The position numbers were made by a program, and so were the translations under genes. From Duncaniella muris (GTDB taxonomy: Bacteria > Bacteroidota > Bacteroidia > Bacteroidales > Muribaculaceae), in contig NZ_PUEC01000003.1 in the NCBI RefSeq assembly GCF_003024805.1, positions 62,001 through 126,000 of the forward strand: a stretch of 64,000 nucleotides of DNA. The letters run 5' to 3'. Of the stretch, positions 1 to 8,222 are shown piece by piece. Positions within the stretch are counted from its first letter, which is position 1, and each line of letters opens with the position of its first letter. Under the pieces are notes generated by a model. The model was given only the letters and a program-made list of their open reading frames with translations. It ran no database searches and was not told where the DNA came from.

Positions 1-2526
1 GGGATAGACGCGGTCTATGCGGTCGATGATCTGATAGATGTTGACGCTCAGAGAGTCGGTGATGCGCATGGTGCCTCTGACCTTGTGCTCGCCGTCAATG
101 AAGTCAAAGGGTGCGATCCCTTTTTCCGCGCGGAACATCAGTATCAGAAAATGTTTCATCACGCGGGCCAGCACCTTGCATTCGCCCACAAGCGGAGTGC
201 GGTCGCCGGCCGGATAGCGGTTATATTTTTCGTTGATCAGTTCCGTGATCACCGTATCGAGCTTTATTTCGTCCTTTATGAACGAATCGAGAATCTCAGA
301 GGTGATCTTCACCTCGTGGCGTGAACCGCGCAGCTCCTTATAGAGTCTTTCGGCTGCGGCGTGCATGATGTCACCGTAGGTTCCGGAATCCATATAGTCC
401 ATCACCTCCTCGTCAAGGTCAAGTCCGCAGACTCTTTTCAGGTAGAACGAAAGCGGGCAGTTGATATAGCCGTTGATCGATGATGCTGAAAGCGTTCTTC
501 CGCCTTCAACAGTAAATTCTTTCAGTTTGGCCATTATTTCAGGCGTTTTCTCCACGGTCAGCCCGGCCTCCTCGGAGATTACGCTTGAGAATGACGCCAG
601 GTCATGGTCCACCTCGCATTCCGGGAAAAGATAGAGCAGCTGGGCTATGTAGCGTGATATCTCACTGTTTTTGCCGCTGAGAGTTCTGGCATCGTAGAAG
701 AGCCTCACATTGGTGGCGCGGGAGATCAGGCGGTAGAACGAATAGGCGAAGATCGATTCCTGCAGTTCGGTGGTGGCCATGCCGTAGCTGCGCCGCAGCG
801 AATCGGGAATGAACGAGCGCGAATACTGTTTCCGGGGGAAGACTCTCTCGTTCATTGACAGTATGATGAGGTTGTCGAAGTCAAGCGCGCGCGTCTCCAG
901 CACACCCATCACCTGCAGGCCTTTCAGCGGCTCGCCGGTGAAGCGGATGCTGGCCGACGAGATGGTTGACTGAAGCAGTTGTATGAAGGTGGTGTCCTTC
1001 ATGCTGATCTTCCAGTTGCGGCAGGCTCGGCGTATGTTCTCAAGCTCTATCAGATAGGTGTCGAGAAAATAATTTTCGATCATCCTCTCCTTATCGCCGG
1101 CGGTGAACTCGCGCAGAGTGCTTGCGAGCCTGAAGAAATAGTCGTGTACCTCATCTATGCCATTGGTGTCGGTCACCGGAGTGAAAATGAAAGCCAGTGC
1201 CGGAGCGGTCTCGGCTATCAGAGCGGCGCTGACCATGTAGAGACGGCGCTCCACCATCAGGCGCAGCAGCGCATTGCATCCTTCAGGAGCATAGCTCTGG
1301 AGCATGGGGTGGGTGAGCACTGCCCGCATGTCTTCATAGAAAAAGCTCCACTCGCCGCGGGAGCGGGAACTCCTGAGATGAAGATTTACGATGGCCGACA
1401 TGAGCGATGAAACCGCTGTGTTTTTAAGCGGGAAACCCATTGTGACATTCAGGGCGCTGATGGCGGGGGGTACGGCGTGGACCATCGGGATGAACAGGCT
1501 CTCGTCAGGAAGCACAACGGCTGTGTCTATCGCATCGGCCGTATCCGTAACAGCTCCTGAGGCTATCCACCGGTCAAGCTGCTGTCCGGCAAGTTTGGTC
1601 TGACCGAATGCGCTCGGCACTCCGGTGATATGTATTTTCGGGAAGTCCGGATTTTCAGGATAGAGTTCGCCCAGATCATAGAGAGAAGGGAAGCAGCCCA
1701 CGTTCTGCTGCATGAAAAGCGATGCGCGGTTTCCTTTTGCGCTGAAAGCCGGCGAGGCCATGTCCCAGTAGAAATCGGCACATCCGCGCGCCTGCAGTTT
1801 TTCGAAAATCTTGATCTCTGAAAGCGTCAGCACATTGAATCCCACAAAGATGTAGCGGCTGAAGGGCAGCTTGCGGTCTCTGCCTTTGCTCAGAAGATTG
1901 ACGGCGTTGCGGGCAAACATGCCGCGGGTGGCCATGCCGTTGTCAAGCAGGCGTTTGTGGAAGCGCTCGAAAAGCTCGTCAAGCACCTCCCACAGTTGCA
2001 GAAATTTGTTTTCGAGCGGAGTGGGGGTGGAGTGGATGTGGTTCCAGAATTCATCCGGGCTGGAGTGTACGAACTTCTCGCCCCAGTAGCGGTTGATGAT
2101 CTCGGTCTGCTCCTCGGTCAGATAGTTGGCGCTCACTTCGCGGAAGCGCTGGAGATTGACAAAGAGCTTGTGGGGGTCGACCAGATAGAGATCCACATCA
2201 TTGAAATCGTTAAGCAGCATCTCGCCCCAGAAGAGGAAACGGTCGAAGTCAGCCACGTTCTCGCCGCTCAGTTCGCGGTATTCATTATAGAGAATGAAAA
2301 GCTGGTCAAGGCGTGGAGCCTCGGTCAGAGCCGAAAAACTGCGCGTTACCTCTGCGATGGTGGCTATCTCAGGCATCAGGAAGGGCTTTCCTGCGGCTTC
2401 GAGCGCAAGATAGTGGGTGAAGAAGACTCCGCTTCGCTTGTTTGGAAACACGAAGCAATAGTCCTGGAGATTGCCGAGTTCATTGGCCGCATAGGCCCCG
2501 GCCACTTGGCGGAGGAAGGGGATCAT
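1..2526 (-). CDS. AddB-like PD-(D/E)XK nuclease, truncated by window edge
   Basis: An 842-codon open frame runs leftward off the window; the C-terminus is missing. It starts MIPFLRQVAGAYAANELGN at an ATG with an in-frame stop two codons upstream, so the start is secure. Near residue 690 it has the PDDEXK_1 landmarks (ASSINGYINCPLSFYLKRVCG), and the frame ends in IDRIDRVYP, where AddB-type nucleases carry the catalytic Asp. The middle (LETRALDFDNLIILSMNERVFP) resembles UvrD-type helicase motifs. The family acts as an AddB/RecB-like subunit in double-strand-break resection. It lies 112 bp downstream of holB on the same strand and is probably co-transcribed. Whether a separate AddA partner is encoded to the left cannot be seen. 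Confidence 0.85.
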   Translation of the reverse strand, partial: MIPFLRQVAGAYAANELGNLQDYCFVFPNKRSGVFFTHYLALEAAGKPFLMPEIATIAEVTRSFSALTEAPRLDQLFILYNEYRELSGENVADFDRFLFWGEMLLNDFNDVDLYLVDPHKLFVNLQRFREVSANYLTEEQTEIINRYWGEKFVHSSPDEFWNHIHSTPTPLENKFLQLWEVLDELFERFHKRLLDNGMATRGMFARNAVNLLSKGRDRKLPFSRYIFVGFNVLTLSEIKIFEKLQARGCADFYWDMASPAFSAKGNRASLFMQQNVGCFPSLYDLGELYPENPDFPKIHITGVPSAFGQTKLAGQQLDRWIASGAVTDTADAIDTAVVLPDESLFIPMVHAVPPAISALNVTMGFPLKNTAVSSLMSAIVNLHLRSSRSRGEWSFFYEDMRAVLTHPMLQSYAPEGCNALLRLMVERRLYMVSAALIAETAPALAFIFTPVTDTNGIDEVHDYFFRLASTLREFTAGDKERMIENYFLDTYLIELENIRRACRNWKISMKDTTFIQLLQSTISSASIRFTGEPLKGLQVMGVLETRALDFDNLIILSMNERVFPRKQYSRSFIPDSLRRSYGMATTELQESIFAYSFYRLISRATNVRLFYDARTLSGKNSEISRYIAQLLYLFPECEVDHDLASFSSVISEEAGLTVEKTPEIMAKLKEFTVEGGRTLSASSINGYINCPLSFYLKRVCGLDLDEEVMDYMDSGTYGDIMHAAAERLYKELRGSRHEVKITSEILDSFIKDEIKLDTVITELINEKYNRYPAGDRTPLVGECKVLARVMKHFLILMFRAEKGIAPFDFIDGEHKVRGTMRITDSLSVNIYQIIDRIDRVYP

Positions 2527-2638
2527 TGGCTTTCACATTTGGTTTTAAACAACCTCAAAACCTCTTAAGGCGAGTGGGGTGGAGTGCTGGTGAGTGGGGG
2601 GATAAGGCCTCTGCGTCATGCGCGCCGGGGCCGGACTG

Positions 2639-3769
2639 TCAGAAATTCTTGATCAGGATGATCATTTTAATCGCGAAATCGAAGTTCACTATCTTGCCGT
2701 TTGCATTTCCGGCAATGTCAGAAGCCGCCCGGTTCATTTCGGCGATGATGCGCTCGGCATTGTTCTCGGTGATGAAGCGGGCGAAGTTCTTGCTGAACTG
2801 GGCCTCGTTGCGGTTTAGATAGAGAAGATCGGGAATATTGAAGTTGTAGATGAAATTCTCGCGGATGAGGCGCTGGGAGTAATCATAGAACTTTACAGCC
2901 TGCTCTCTGCCGAGGGCCGCCACATCGGCGCTCCACTCCTTCAGGCCTTTGACATCGCGCTGGTAGGCCAGGCGCATGAGTCTGACAAAGAGATCGAAAA
3001 ACATCCGGCTCACGCTTGTGGCATCCATAGCGCGCAGCGCGCTGTTGACATCGCCGGCGGCTATATGGGCCATCGAGAGCGCATCCTGCGGATCTATGGC
3101 CAGATTCTCGGTCAGATAACGGGCCACAGTCTCATCGCTGAGACGCTTCATCTCTATCGGGCGGCAACGCGAGTAGATTGTCGGTAGAATGGAGGCCGCA
3201 TTGTCAGAGACGAGTATGAAAATCGTGTCGGCAAAAGGTTCCTCAATGAGTTTCAGCAGTTTGTTGGCTGTCTGTTCGTTCATCTTTTCGGGAAGCCAGA
3301 TGATCACGGTCTTGTAGCGCGAGAGGGTGGTTGTCACCGCAAGCCGCTGCTCAAGAGCCTCGCTCTCTGAAACGTAGATCGCCGGCTGGGCGTTTTTCTT
3401 TTCGAAATATCCGGTCCAGCGGTCGAAATCCATGAAGGGGCTCGCGCCGACAAATTCCTTGAACTCCGACATATAGTCATCAGATACCGGAGATTTCAGC
3501 TTTTCGGTCTTGACCACCGGAAACACATAGATGCTGTCGACATGGTTGAAACTTTCATGCTGAACGCATGACCGGCAGCAGCCGCAAGGCTCGCCGTCAG
3601 GCGTGGGTGACTGGCAGTGGACAAACTGGGAGAACGTGCGGGCAAGCATGAATTTTCCTATGCCTGCCGGACCGTGGAGAAGCAGCGCGTGGGGAATGCG
3701 GCCGTCGGCCACCATGTCACGCAGCTGCCGCTTGACATTTTCATGTGATGGAATCTGACTGAACTTCAT
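2639..3769 (-). CDS. holB: DNA polymerase III delta' subunit (clamp loader)
   Basis: This 376-residue AAA+ protein has a Walker A loop GPAGIGKF at residues 33-40 and a cysteine cluster (C52, C62, C64, C65, C68) fitting the zinc module of clamp-loader subunits. A sensor-like stretch (NKLLKLIEEP, then SRCRPIEMKRL) follows. The delta' subunit belongs to the clamp-loader complex that places the beta sliding clamp on primed DNA. Length suits Bacteroidota HolB. It is first in a minus-strand pair with the AddB-like nuclease. A TAAATTTG -7 element ends only 7 bp before the ATG, so the transcript may be almost leaderless. A DnaX-type paralogue is less likely given the short C-terminal region. Confidence 0.9.
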   Translation of the reverse strand: MKFSQIPSHENVKRQLRDMVADGRIPHALLLHGPAGIGKFMLARTFSQFVHCQSPTPDGEPCGCCRSCVQHESFNHVDSIYVFPVVKTEKLKSPVSDDYMSEFKEFVGASPFMDFDRWTGYFEKKNAQPAIYVSESEALEQRLAVTTTLSRYKTVIIWLPEKMNEQTANKLLKLIEEPFADTIFILVSDNAASILPTIYSRCRPIEMKRLSDETVARYLTENLAIDPQDALSMAHIAAGDVNSALRAMDATSVSRMFFDLFVRLMRLAYQRDVKGLKEWSADVAALGREQAVKFYDYSQRLIRENFIYNFNIPDLLYLNRNEAQFSKNFARFITENNAERIIAEMNRAASDIAGNANGKIVNFDFAIKMIILIKNF

Positions 3770-3776
3770 GGTAATG

Positions 3777-3784
3777 CAAATTTA
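3777..3784 (-). promoter_or_regulatory. -7 element of holB
   Basis: Read on the minus strand this is TAAATTTG, matching the Bacteroides sigma-70 -7 consensus TAnnTTTG. Only 7 bp separate it from the holB ATG, implying a very short or absent leader. No good -33 TTTG is visible. Confidence 0.6.
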
Positions 3785-3849
3785 GCATAAAAACATGAGA
3801 TTTTAGACATTCTCTTGAACCGCCTGGGTAAAATCTCGCGTTTTTATAC

Positions 3850-3857
3850 TAAATTTG
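3850..3857 (+). promoter_or_regulatory. -7 element of the patatin gene
   Basis: TAAATTTG, followed by CAT as in the facing holB promoter. The preferred ATG at 3866 starts 8 bp downstream. The element lies inside the longer frame that opens with TTG at 3815, which argues against that earlier start. Confidence 0.55.
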
Positions 3858-3865
3858 CATCTGTT

Positions 3866-4678
3866 ATGCTTGACATGTTGAAATTTTCGCGCAAGCCATA
3901 TAAACTCGGACTTGTCCTCAGTGGAGGGGGAGCCCGCGGTTTTGCCCATGCCGGTGCTCTCAAGGCTCTTGAGGAGGTCGGCATAAAGCCCGACATTGTG
4001 GCCGGCGTGAGTGCCGGCTCGGTAGTCACGGTGATGTATGCATCCGGAATGGCTCCTGAAGAGATCATCAAGGTATTCAGCGATGCCAAATTCGGCGATT
4101 TCGCTGAATTGGGTGTGCCGCGTGACGGCTTCTTCTCGATGGACGGCTTCAAAAAGTTTCTGCGCAGGCAGGTGCGCTATGAAAATATCGAAGATCTGCC
4201 TCTGCCGGCGGTGGTCTGCGCTACGGACCTTGACAACAACCGTCCGGTGGCCTTCTCGGAAGGCACTCTTGTGGACTGTGTGGCGGCTTCGTGCAGCATT
4301 CCTATTATATTCAAACCTGTAAGAATCAAAGGTGTCACTTACGTCGACGGCGGAGTGCTCGCCAATCTGCCTGCCTGGGCGCTCAGAGACAAGTGCAAAT
4401 ATCTCATCGGCATCAACTGCAGCCCCATGCCATCGCGCGGCAAGCCGAAATCTCTGATGGACATAGCCCACCGCACCTATGATCTGCTTGTCAAAAACAA
4501 TTCGCAGGCTCAGATGGAGCTTTGCGACCTTGCCATCTCTATTGACGATGTGGCATCTTACAAAGTGTTTAATCTCAAAGAAATAACCCGTGTGTTCCGC
4601 TCAGGTTACGACAATACGCTCCAGGCTCTCCTGGATGCGGGATTCACCCTGCGCGGCGAACGGCGGAAGAAAAAATGA
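3866..4678 (+). CDS. Patatin-like phospholipase
   Basis: A 270-residue patatin-family serine hydrolase. The oxyanion motif SGGGARG is at residues 19-25, the nucleophile motif GVSAG at 47-51 (Ser49), and the catalytic Asp is in DGG at 161-163, so the Ser-Asp dyad is intact. No signal peptide or lipobox is visible, so it probably acts in the cytoplasm or at the inner leaflet, releasing fatty acids from phospholipids. The physiological substrate is unknown. I chose the ATG at 3866 because the promoter element lies just before it; the frame is open back to a TTG at 3815, and another ATG is at 3875. Its stop overlaps the ATG of the amylase gene by 4 bp, suggesting translational coupling. Confidence 0.88.
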   Translation: MLDMLKFSRKPYKLGLVLSGGGARGFAHAGALKALEEVGIKPDIVAGVSAGSVVTVMYASGMAPEEIIKVFSDAKFGDFAELGVPRDGFFSMDGFKKFLRRQVRYENIEDLPLPAVVCATDLDNNRPVAFSEGTLVDCVAASCSIPIIFKPVRIKGVTYVDGGVLANLPAWALRDKCKYLIGINCSPMPSRGKPKSLMDIAHRTYDLLVKNNSQAQMELCDLAISIDDVASYKVFNLKEITRVFRSGYDNTLQALLDAGFTLRGERRKKK

Positions 4679-6399
4679 AACCATCCATAATGGACAGAAA
4701 ACCCATCATCTATCAGCTATTACCAAGACTTTTTACAAACTCAAACCGTAACTGCATTCCCGGAGGCACATATCAGCAGAACGGTTCAGGCAAGTTCAAC
4801 GACATAAACGAGGCCGTGCTTTCAGGCATCAAGGAACTTGGAGCCACCCACGTGTGGTACACCGGAGTGATCGAGCATGCCACACGGACCGACTACAGCA
4901 GCGAGGGCATAAGCCCCGACAATCCTCACGTGGTCAAAGGCCAGGCCGGTTCTCCATATGCCATCAAGGACTACTATGACGTTGACCCCGATCTTGCTGT
5001 CAACGTCGGCAAGCGAATGGAAGAATTCGAAGCTCTCGTGGCCCGCACCCATGATGCCGGTCTTGACGTGATCATCGATTTTGTTCCGAACCACACAGCC
5101 CGCTGCTATCACAGCGATGTGAAGCCGGCCGGAATCAAGGACCTCGGCGAAGATGACAATACCGACATGTTCTTCGATCCGAACAACAATTATTATTATA
5201 TAACCCGTCAGCTTTTCGCTCCGTCGGTCGACATGGGCAGCGGGAAGAAAGCATATATCGAATTTCCGGCCAAGGCCACGGGTGATGACTGCTTCTCGGC
5301 TTTCCCTGGCGTCAACAACTGGTATGACACCGTCAAGCTGAACTACGGGCGTGATCCCGGCAACTGGAGCACTCACTATTCGCCCATCCCTGACACCTGG
5401 ATGAAGATGCTCCACATTCTGCGCTTCTGGGCCTCGAAAGGAGTCGATGCGTTCCGCTGCGACATGGTCCACATGGTGCCGCTGGAATTCTGGCAGTGGG
5501 CCATCCCTAATGTCAAGGACCGCTATCCGCACGTGAAATTCATAGCCGAGCTTTATGACATCCATATCTACCGCGATTTCATCGAAAAGGGCGGTTTCGA
5601 CTATCTCTATGACAAGGTGAACCTCTACGATACTCTGCGGGCCATCCAGTGTCACAACCATTCGGCTGCTACAATCACAAACTGCTGGCAGACTGTCGAG
5701 GGCATTTCCCGGCACATGCTCAACTTCCTTGAGAACCATGACGAGCAGCGATTCGGCTCAAAGTTCTATGCCGGCGATCCCGCCAAAGTGATTCCGTCGC
5801 TGGTGGTCAGCTCCATGATTTCTACAGGTCCGATGATGATCTATGCCGGCCAGGAACTCGGAGAGCAGGCCACAGACAGCGAGGGCTTCAGCGGTTATGA
5901 CGGACGAACCACAATTTTTGACTACTGGAGTGTCGGCACTCTGCGCCGGTGGTATAACGACGGCAAGCCAGGCGGAGCCTTGCTGACTCCGCGTGAGCGC
6001 TGGCTGAGGTCAAAATATTGCACCATTCTTAACATCTGCAACCGCGAGAGAGCCATCTCCGAGGGGCGTTTCTTCGACCTTATGTATGTCAACTATCATA
6101 ACCCTACACTCAATCCTCACCGCCAGTATGCCTTCATGCGCCACTGCGACGGCGAGACTCTTGTGATAGCAGTGAACTTCTCGGCTGATTCCTGTGATCT
6201 CGGCATCAACATTCCGCGCCATGCGTTCGAGATGTTAGGCATAGCAGAAGGCGAGGCCGTAGCCACAGAGCTCATAACCCGCGAGCAGGACACCAAACAG
6301 TTGAGCAGCACCGAGCCTTTCCGCACAATGGTGCCGCCTTATGATGCCGTGGTCTGGAAAATCCGCCACAATCAGATCCGTCAGAAAGCCAAAAAGTGA
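4675..6399 (+). CDS. Alpha-amylase family glycoside hydrolase (GH13)
   Basis: A 574-residue GH13 enzyme. Conserved region I is IIDFVPNHTA, region II AFRCDMV with the nucleophile Asp263, region III FIAELYD with the acid/base Glu292, and region IV FLENHDEQR with Asp356. A small beta-sandwich-like C-terminal domain follows. There is no signal peptide, so it should act on cytoplasmic alpha-glucans such as glycogen or imported maltodextrins, unlike outer-membrane SusG. Exact specificity cannot be read from the sequence. Its ATG overlaps the patatin stop; a second in-frame Met five codons later is an alternative start. A strong hairpin follows the stop. It is not next to the SusC/SusD genes of this window. 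Confidence 0.9.
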   Translation: MKPSIMDRKPIIYQLLPRLFTNSNRNCIPGGTYQQNGSGKFNDINEAVLSGIKELGATHVWYTGVIEHATRTDYSSEGISPDNPHVVKGQAGSPYAIKDYYDVDPDLAVNVGKRMEEFEALVARTHDAGLDVIIDFVPNHTARCYHSDVKPAGIKDLGEDDNTDMFFDPNNNYYYITRQLFAPSVDMGSGKKAYIEFPAKATGDDCFSAFPGVNNWYDTVKLNYGRDPGNWSTHYSPIPDTWMKMLHILRFWASKGVDAFRCDMVHMVPLEFWQWAIPNVKDRYPHVKFIAELYDIHIYRDFIEKGGFDYLYDKVNLYDTLRAIQCHNHSAATITNCWQTVEGISRHMLNFLENHDEQRFGSKFYAGDPAKVIPSLVVSSMISTGPMMIYAGQELGEQATDSEGFSGYDGRTTIFDYWSVGTLRRWYNDGKPGGALLTPRERWLRSKYCTILNICNRERAISEGRFFDLMYVNYHNPTLNPHRQYAFMRHCDGETLVIAVNFSADSCDLGINIPRHAFEMLGIAEGEAVATELITREQDTKQLSSTEPFRTMVPPYDAVVWKIRHNQIRQKAKK

Positions 6400-6404
6400 T
6401 CAAC

Positions 6405-6424
6405 CCGCAACCGCGTCGTTGCGG
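6405..6424 (+). terminator. Small GC hairpin after the amylase gene
   Basis: A 7-bp stem (ccgcaac with gttgcgg) and a 6-nt loop start 6 bp after the stop. There is no T-tract, so alone it is more likely an RNA stabiliser; the next hairpin terminates better. Confidence 0.35.
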
Positions 6425-6435
6425 TCATGAAATAG

Positions 6436-6482
6436 TGAAAGGGGATGCGCCTGTCACCGGACGTTTCCCCTTTCATATTTTA
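6436..6482 (+). terminator. Terminator of the patatin-amylase unit
   Basis: A perfect 10-bp stem (tgaaagggga, 6436-6445, with tccccttt plus ca, 6466-6475) is followed by a T-rich tail. It lies between convergent genes and may work in both directions. Confidence 0.7.
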
Positions 6483-6492
6483 AGATGGCTCT

Positions 6493-7275
6493 CTAATAGT
6501 CCAATACTATCGGCACCCGGTGTTCTTCCGCAAATCGGACAGCCTGGTAGAGCATCGAGTAGGCGCATTGGGCAAGATCTTCAGTGCGGTATTTTTCCTT
6601 TGGTGTTTTGTTAGTCCGTCTGATGAATCCTAAAATGAGTTTCGGCTCTTTGGTTTTTACCGGAACATAGTATTTATCGTTGCGCCATGAGAGGATAGTG
6701 GCCTCATCGGCTTTCCACAGCTGCCGGTTCAGTTCTTCCAGTTCCTTTTTCAGAAGTGACACCGTGGAGATTGAGCCTTCATTGCCTGTCGGGTATGCCG
6801 CTATAAAAATAGCATTGTCAGGAATGGGCAGCCAGAGATCTACATTATAAAGCAATGAATTGACAATCTTTTTCGACATAGCTTCCTTGACTATAGGATC
6901 TTCAAGTGCGTCCCATCTGTTTTCCACATATTCCGGCAACGGGCGATTCAGAGACTGGCAGGCCTGCAACAACATCAGTGCGCCGAATGCTTCCCAATCC
7001 GGTTTGTCGGTATAGTAAGCGCATTCGCTTGTCTCGTCCCATAATGGCGAAGGGAGAGGCTGGTCGATGCCGGTGGCGATATTGTCAATCCATCGTGTGA
7101 CCGTTTCTCTTATCTGATCAATTTCCGACGGATCTTCAACCGGTTTCATTTCATTGCCTGAACCGTCTGTCATTACGCATTTCTGTCCGTTTTCCTCAGA
7201 CATCTGCTGGACGATGGTTTTCCAGTTGCGGCTGTAGTAGCGGGTCAGTTTTCCTGAATATATATCTAAGCCCAT
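6493..7275 (-). CDS. Hypothetical protein, MGLDIY N-terminus
   Basis: A 260-residue soluble protein with no signal peptide or membrane segment. I do not recognise the family with certainty. It opens MGLDIYSGKLTRYYSRNWKT, is rich in Trp and Tyr, and has a charged central helix (LLKKELEELNRQLWKADE). The C-terminal half (QCAYSMLYQAVRFAEEHRVP) looks alpha-helical. The ATG at 7275 is supported by a TAACTTTG element 28 bp upstream. With the lipoprotein gene next to it, it sits in DNA visibly richer in A+T than the flanking genes, which suggests an acquired segment. No catalytic motif is evident. A role such as immunity protein would be a guess. Confidence 0.7.
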   Translation of the reverse strand: MGLDIYSGKLTRYYSRNWKTIVQQMSEENGQKCVMTDGSGNEMKPVEDPSEIDQIRETVTRWIDNIATGIDQPLPSPLWDETSECAYYTDKPDWEAFGALMLLQACQSLNRPLPEYVENRWDALEDPIVKEAMSKKIVNSLLYNVDLWLPIPDNAIFIAAYPTGNEGSISTVSLLKKELEELNRQLWKADEATILSWRNDKYYVPVKTKEPKLILGFIRRTNKTPKEKYRTEDLAQCAYSMLYQAVRFAEEHRVPIVLDY

Positions 7276-7303
7276 ATTGCGAGAATGTTCTTTAGTCCGC
7301 TTG

Positions 7304-7311
7304 CAAAGTTA
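7304..7311 (-). promoter_or_regulatory. -7 element of the 7275 gene
   Basis: TAACTTTG on the minus strand, 28 bp before the start codon. It matches TAnnTTTG; no clear -33 TTTG is seen at the expected distance. Confidence 0.5.
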
Positions 7312-7373
7312 ATCTTTTTATTCAGATATACATTCTTTATTGTTCCGTAAATGGCGATTTTCAAGGTGAAAAT

Positions 7374-7403
7374 TTTGTATTCCGACTCGATTGTGTAATT
7401 TTG
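7374..7403 (+). promoter_or_regulatory. Promoter of the small lipoprotein gene
   Basis: TTTG (7374-7377), an 18-bp spacer and TAATTTTG (7396-7403) match the Bacteroides -33/-7 consensus closely. The start codon is 108 bp further on, leaving a leader of about 100 nt. Confidence 0.55.
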
Positions 7404-7511
7404 TAATAGTATTGGCATTGTTCAGTCCCTGACATTTTGAAATAGCAGGAAGTGTTGTGCTTATCATGTCTTCTATATCATAGAAGTTAAATCAAAATAA
7501 TTAAATATAAC

Positions 7512-8000
7512 ATGAAGAAAATTACTGATTATCTGCTTGTGGTTGTAATGCTTTTCGCTTTGCAAGCTTGCTCGGACGATGACGAGCCCAAACATGTCGA
7601 TCCCGCACGTATTTCGGGCAATTGGTACATTACAAATATCAGAGGTTGGGAATATGTTGGTGATGCTCAGGATGAAAAATATGAGTTTGACGAAACATTT
7701 AACTTTAATGGACAGGGTATTCCTGTCGGTGACAACATTATAGACGCTCAGAAAGTTGATATCGAAGTTGGCAGTTTCGATTCGGGAACCGAATCCTATA
7801 ATATTGAAATTATCAGTTATTATTGGAGTGCATCAAGCCGGGAATGGAAGTTCAATCAGTCTGGCGAAGTAAGACTTAAGGGTAACCAATTCATTGACGG
7901 AACAATGAAAGCTACAATTAAAAAGCTCACTGACACTAACATGACAACGTATCAGAAAGACCAGGATGGGGAAACTTATATAACTTACACCAAGCTGTAA
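7512..8000 (+). CDS. Small hypothetical lipoprotein
   Basis: A 162-residue protein with a lipoprotein signal (MKKITDYLLVVVMLFALQAC; lipobox Cys20). The acidic SDDDEP after the Cys resembles the surface-export signal of Bacteroidota lipoproteins. The mature part reads like a small beta-rich barrel (ISGNWYITNIRGWEYVG, then SYYWSASSREWKFNQSGEVRLKGN), as in lipocalin-like proteins of gut Bacteroidales, but I cannot assign a family. The gene is AT-rich and stands alone, with its own promoter and a perfect 17-bp hairpin after the stop. Function unknown. Confidence 0.75.
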   Translation: MKKITDYLLVVVMLFALQACSDDDEPKHVDPARISGNWYITNIRGWEYVGDAQDEKYEFDETFNFNGQGIPVGDNIIDAQKVDIEVGSFDSGTESYNIEIISYYWSASSREWKFNQSGEVRLKGNQFIDGTMKATIKKLTDTNMTTYQKDQDGETYITYTKL

Positions 8001-8036
8001 TACGAACTCCACATAAGCTCAACTGCTGAATCATAC

Positions 8037-8080
8037 AAATCCATAACTTGTGAAAAAAACAATCACAAGTTATGGATTTT
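8037..8080 (+). terminator. Terminator hairpin 1 of three (17-bp stem)
   Basis: A perfect 17-bp stem, 8037-8053 with 8063-8079, and an A-rich 9-nt loop follow the lipoprotein gene. The right arm ends in four Ts. It probably terminates the lipoprotein transcript. Confidence 0.75.
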
Positions 8081-8092
8081 AATTTGCTTTAA

Positions 8093-8133
8093 TTTTTTAT
8101 CAGAGGTTGTTTTTAATGACCTCTGATAAAAAA
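8093..8133. terminator. Terminator hairpin 2 of three (bidirectional)
   Basis: A perfect 15-bp stem: ttttttatcagaggt (8093-8107) with acctctgataaaaaa (8119-8133). T6 and A6 at the ends give a U-tract on either strand, so it can terminate both the lipoprotein and endonuclease transcripts. Confidence 0.75.
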
Positions 8134-8135
8134 TG

Positions 8136-8173
8136 CCGTCAGAGGCTGCGATATCAGACGCAATCTCTGACGG
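8136..8173 (-). terminator. Hairpin 3 of three
   Basis: A 9-bp stem (ccgtcagag, 8136-8144, with ctctgacgg, 8165-8173) encloses a 4-bp inner stem (tgcg/cgca). Its arms resemble those of hairpin 2 (cagagg, ctctga), as if one had been duplicated. It lies 49 bp after the endonuclease stop codon on that strand. Confidence 0.5.
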
Positions 8174-8222
8174 TCAGATTTTAGAAACTGTAGGTTAAAC
8201 AGCCTTTCGGTTTCGGGTACTG

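Noticed and set aside
1957-2568. Plus-strand frames of 200 residues or so inside the AddB-like gene
   Set aside because: High-G+C coding DNA opens antisense frames; the minus-strand protein has the family motifs and the plus frame does not.
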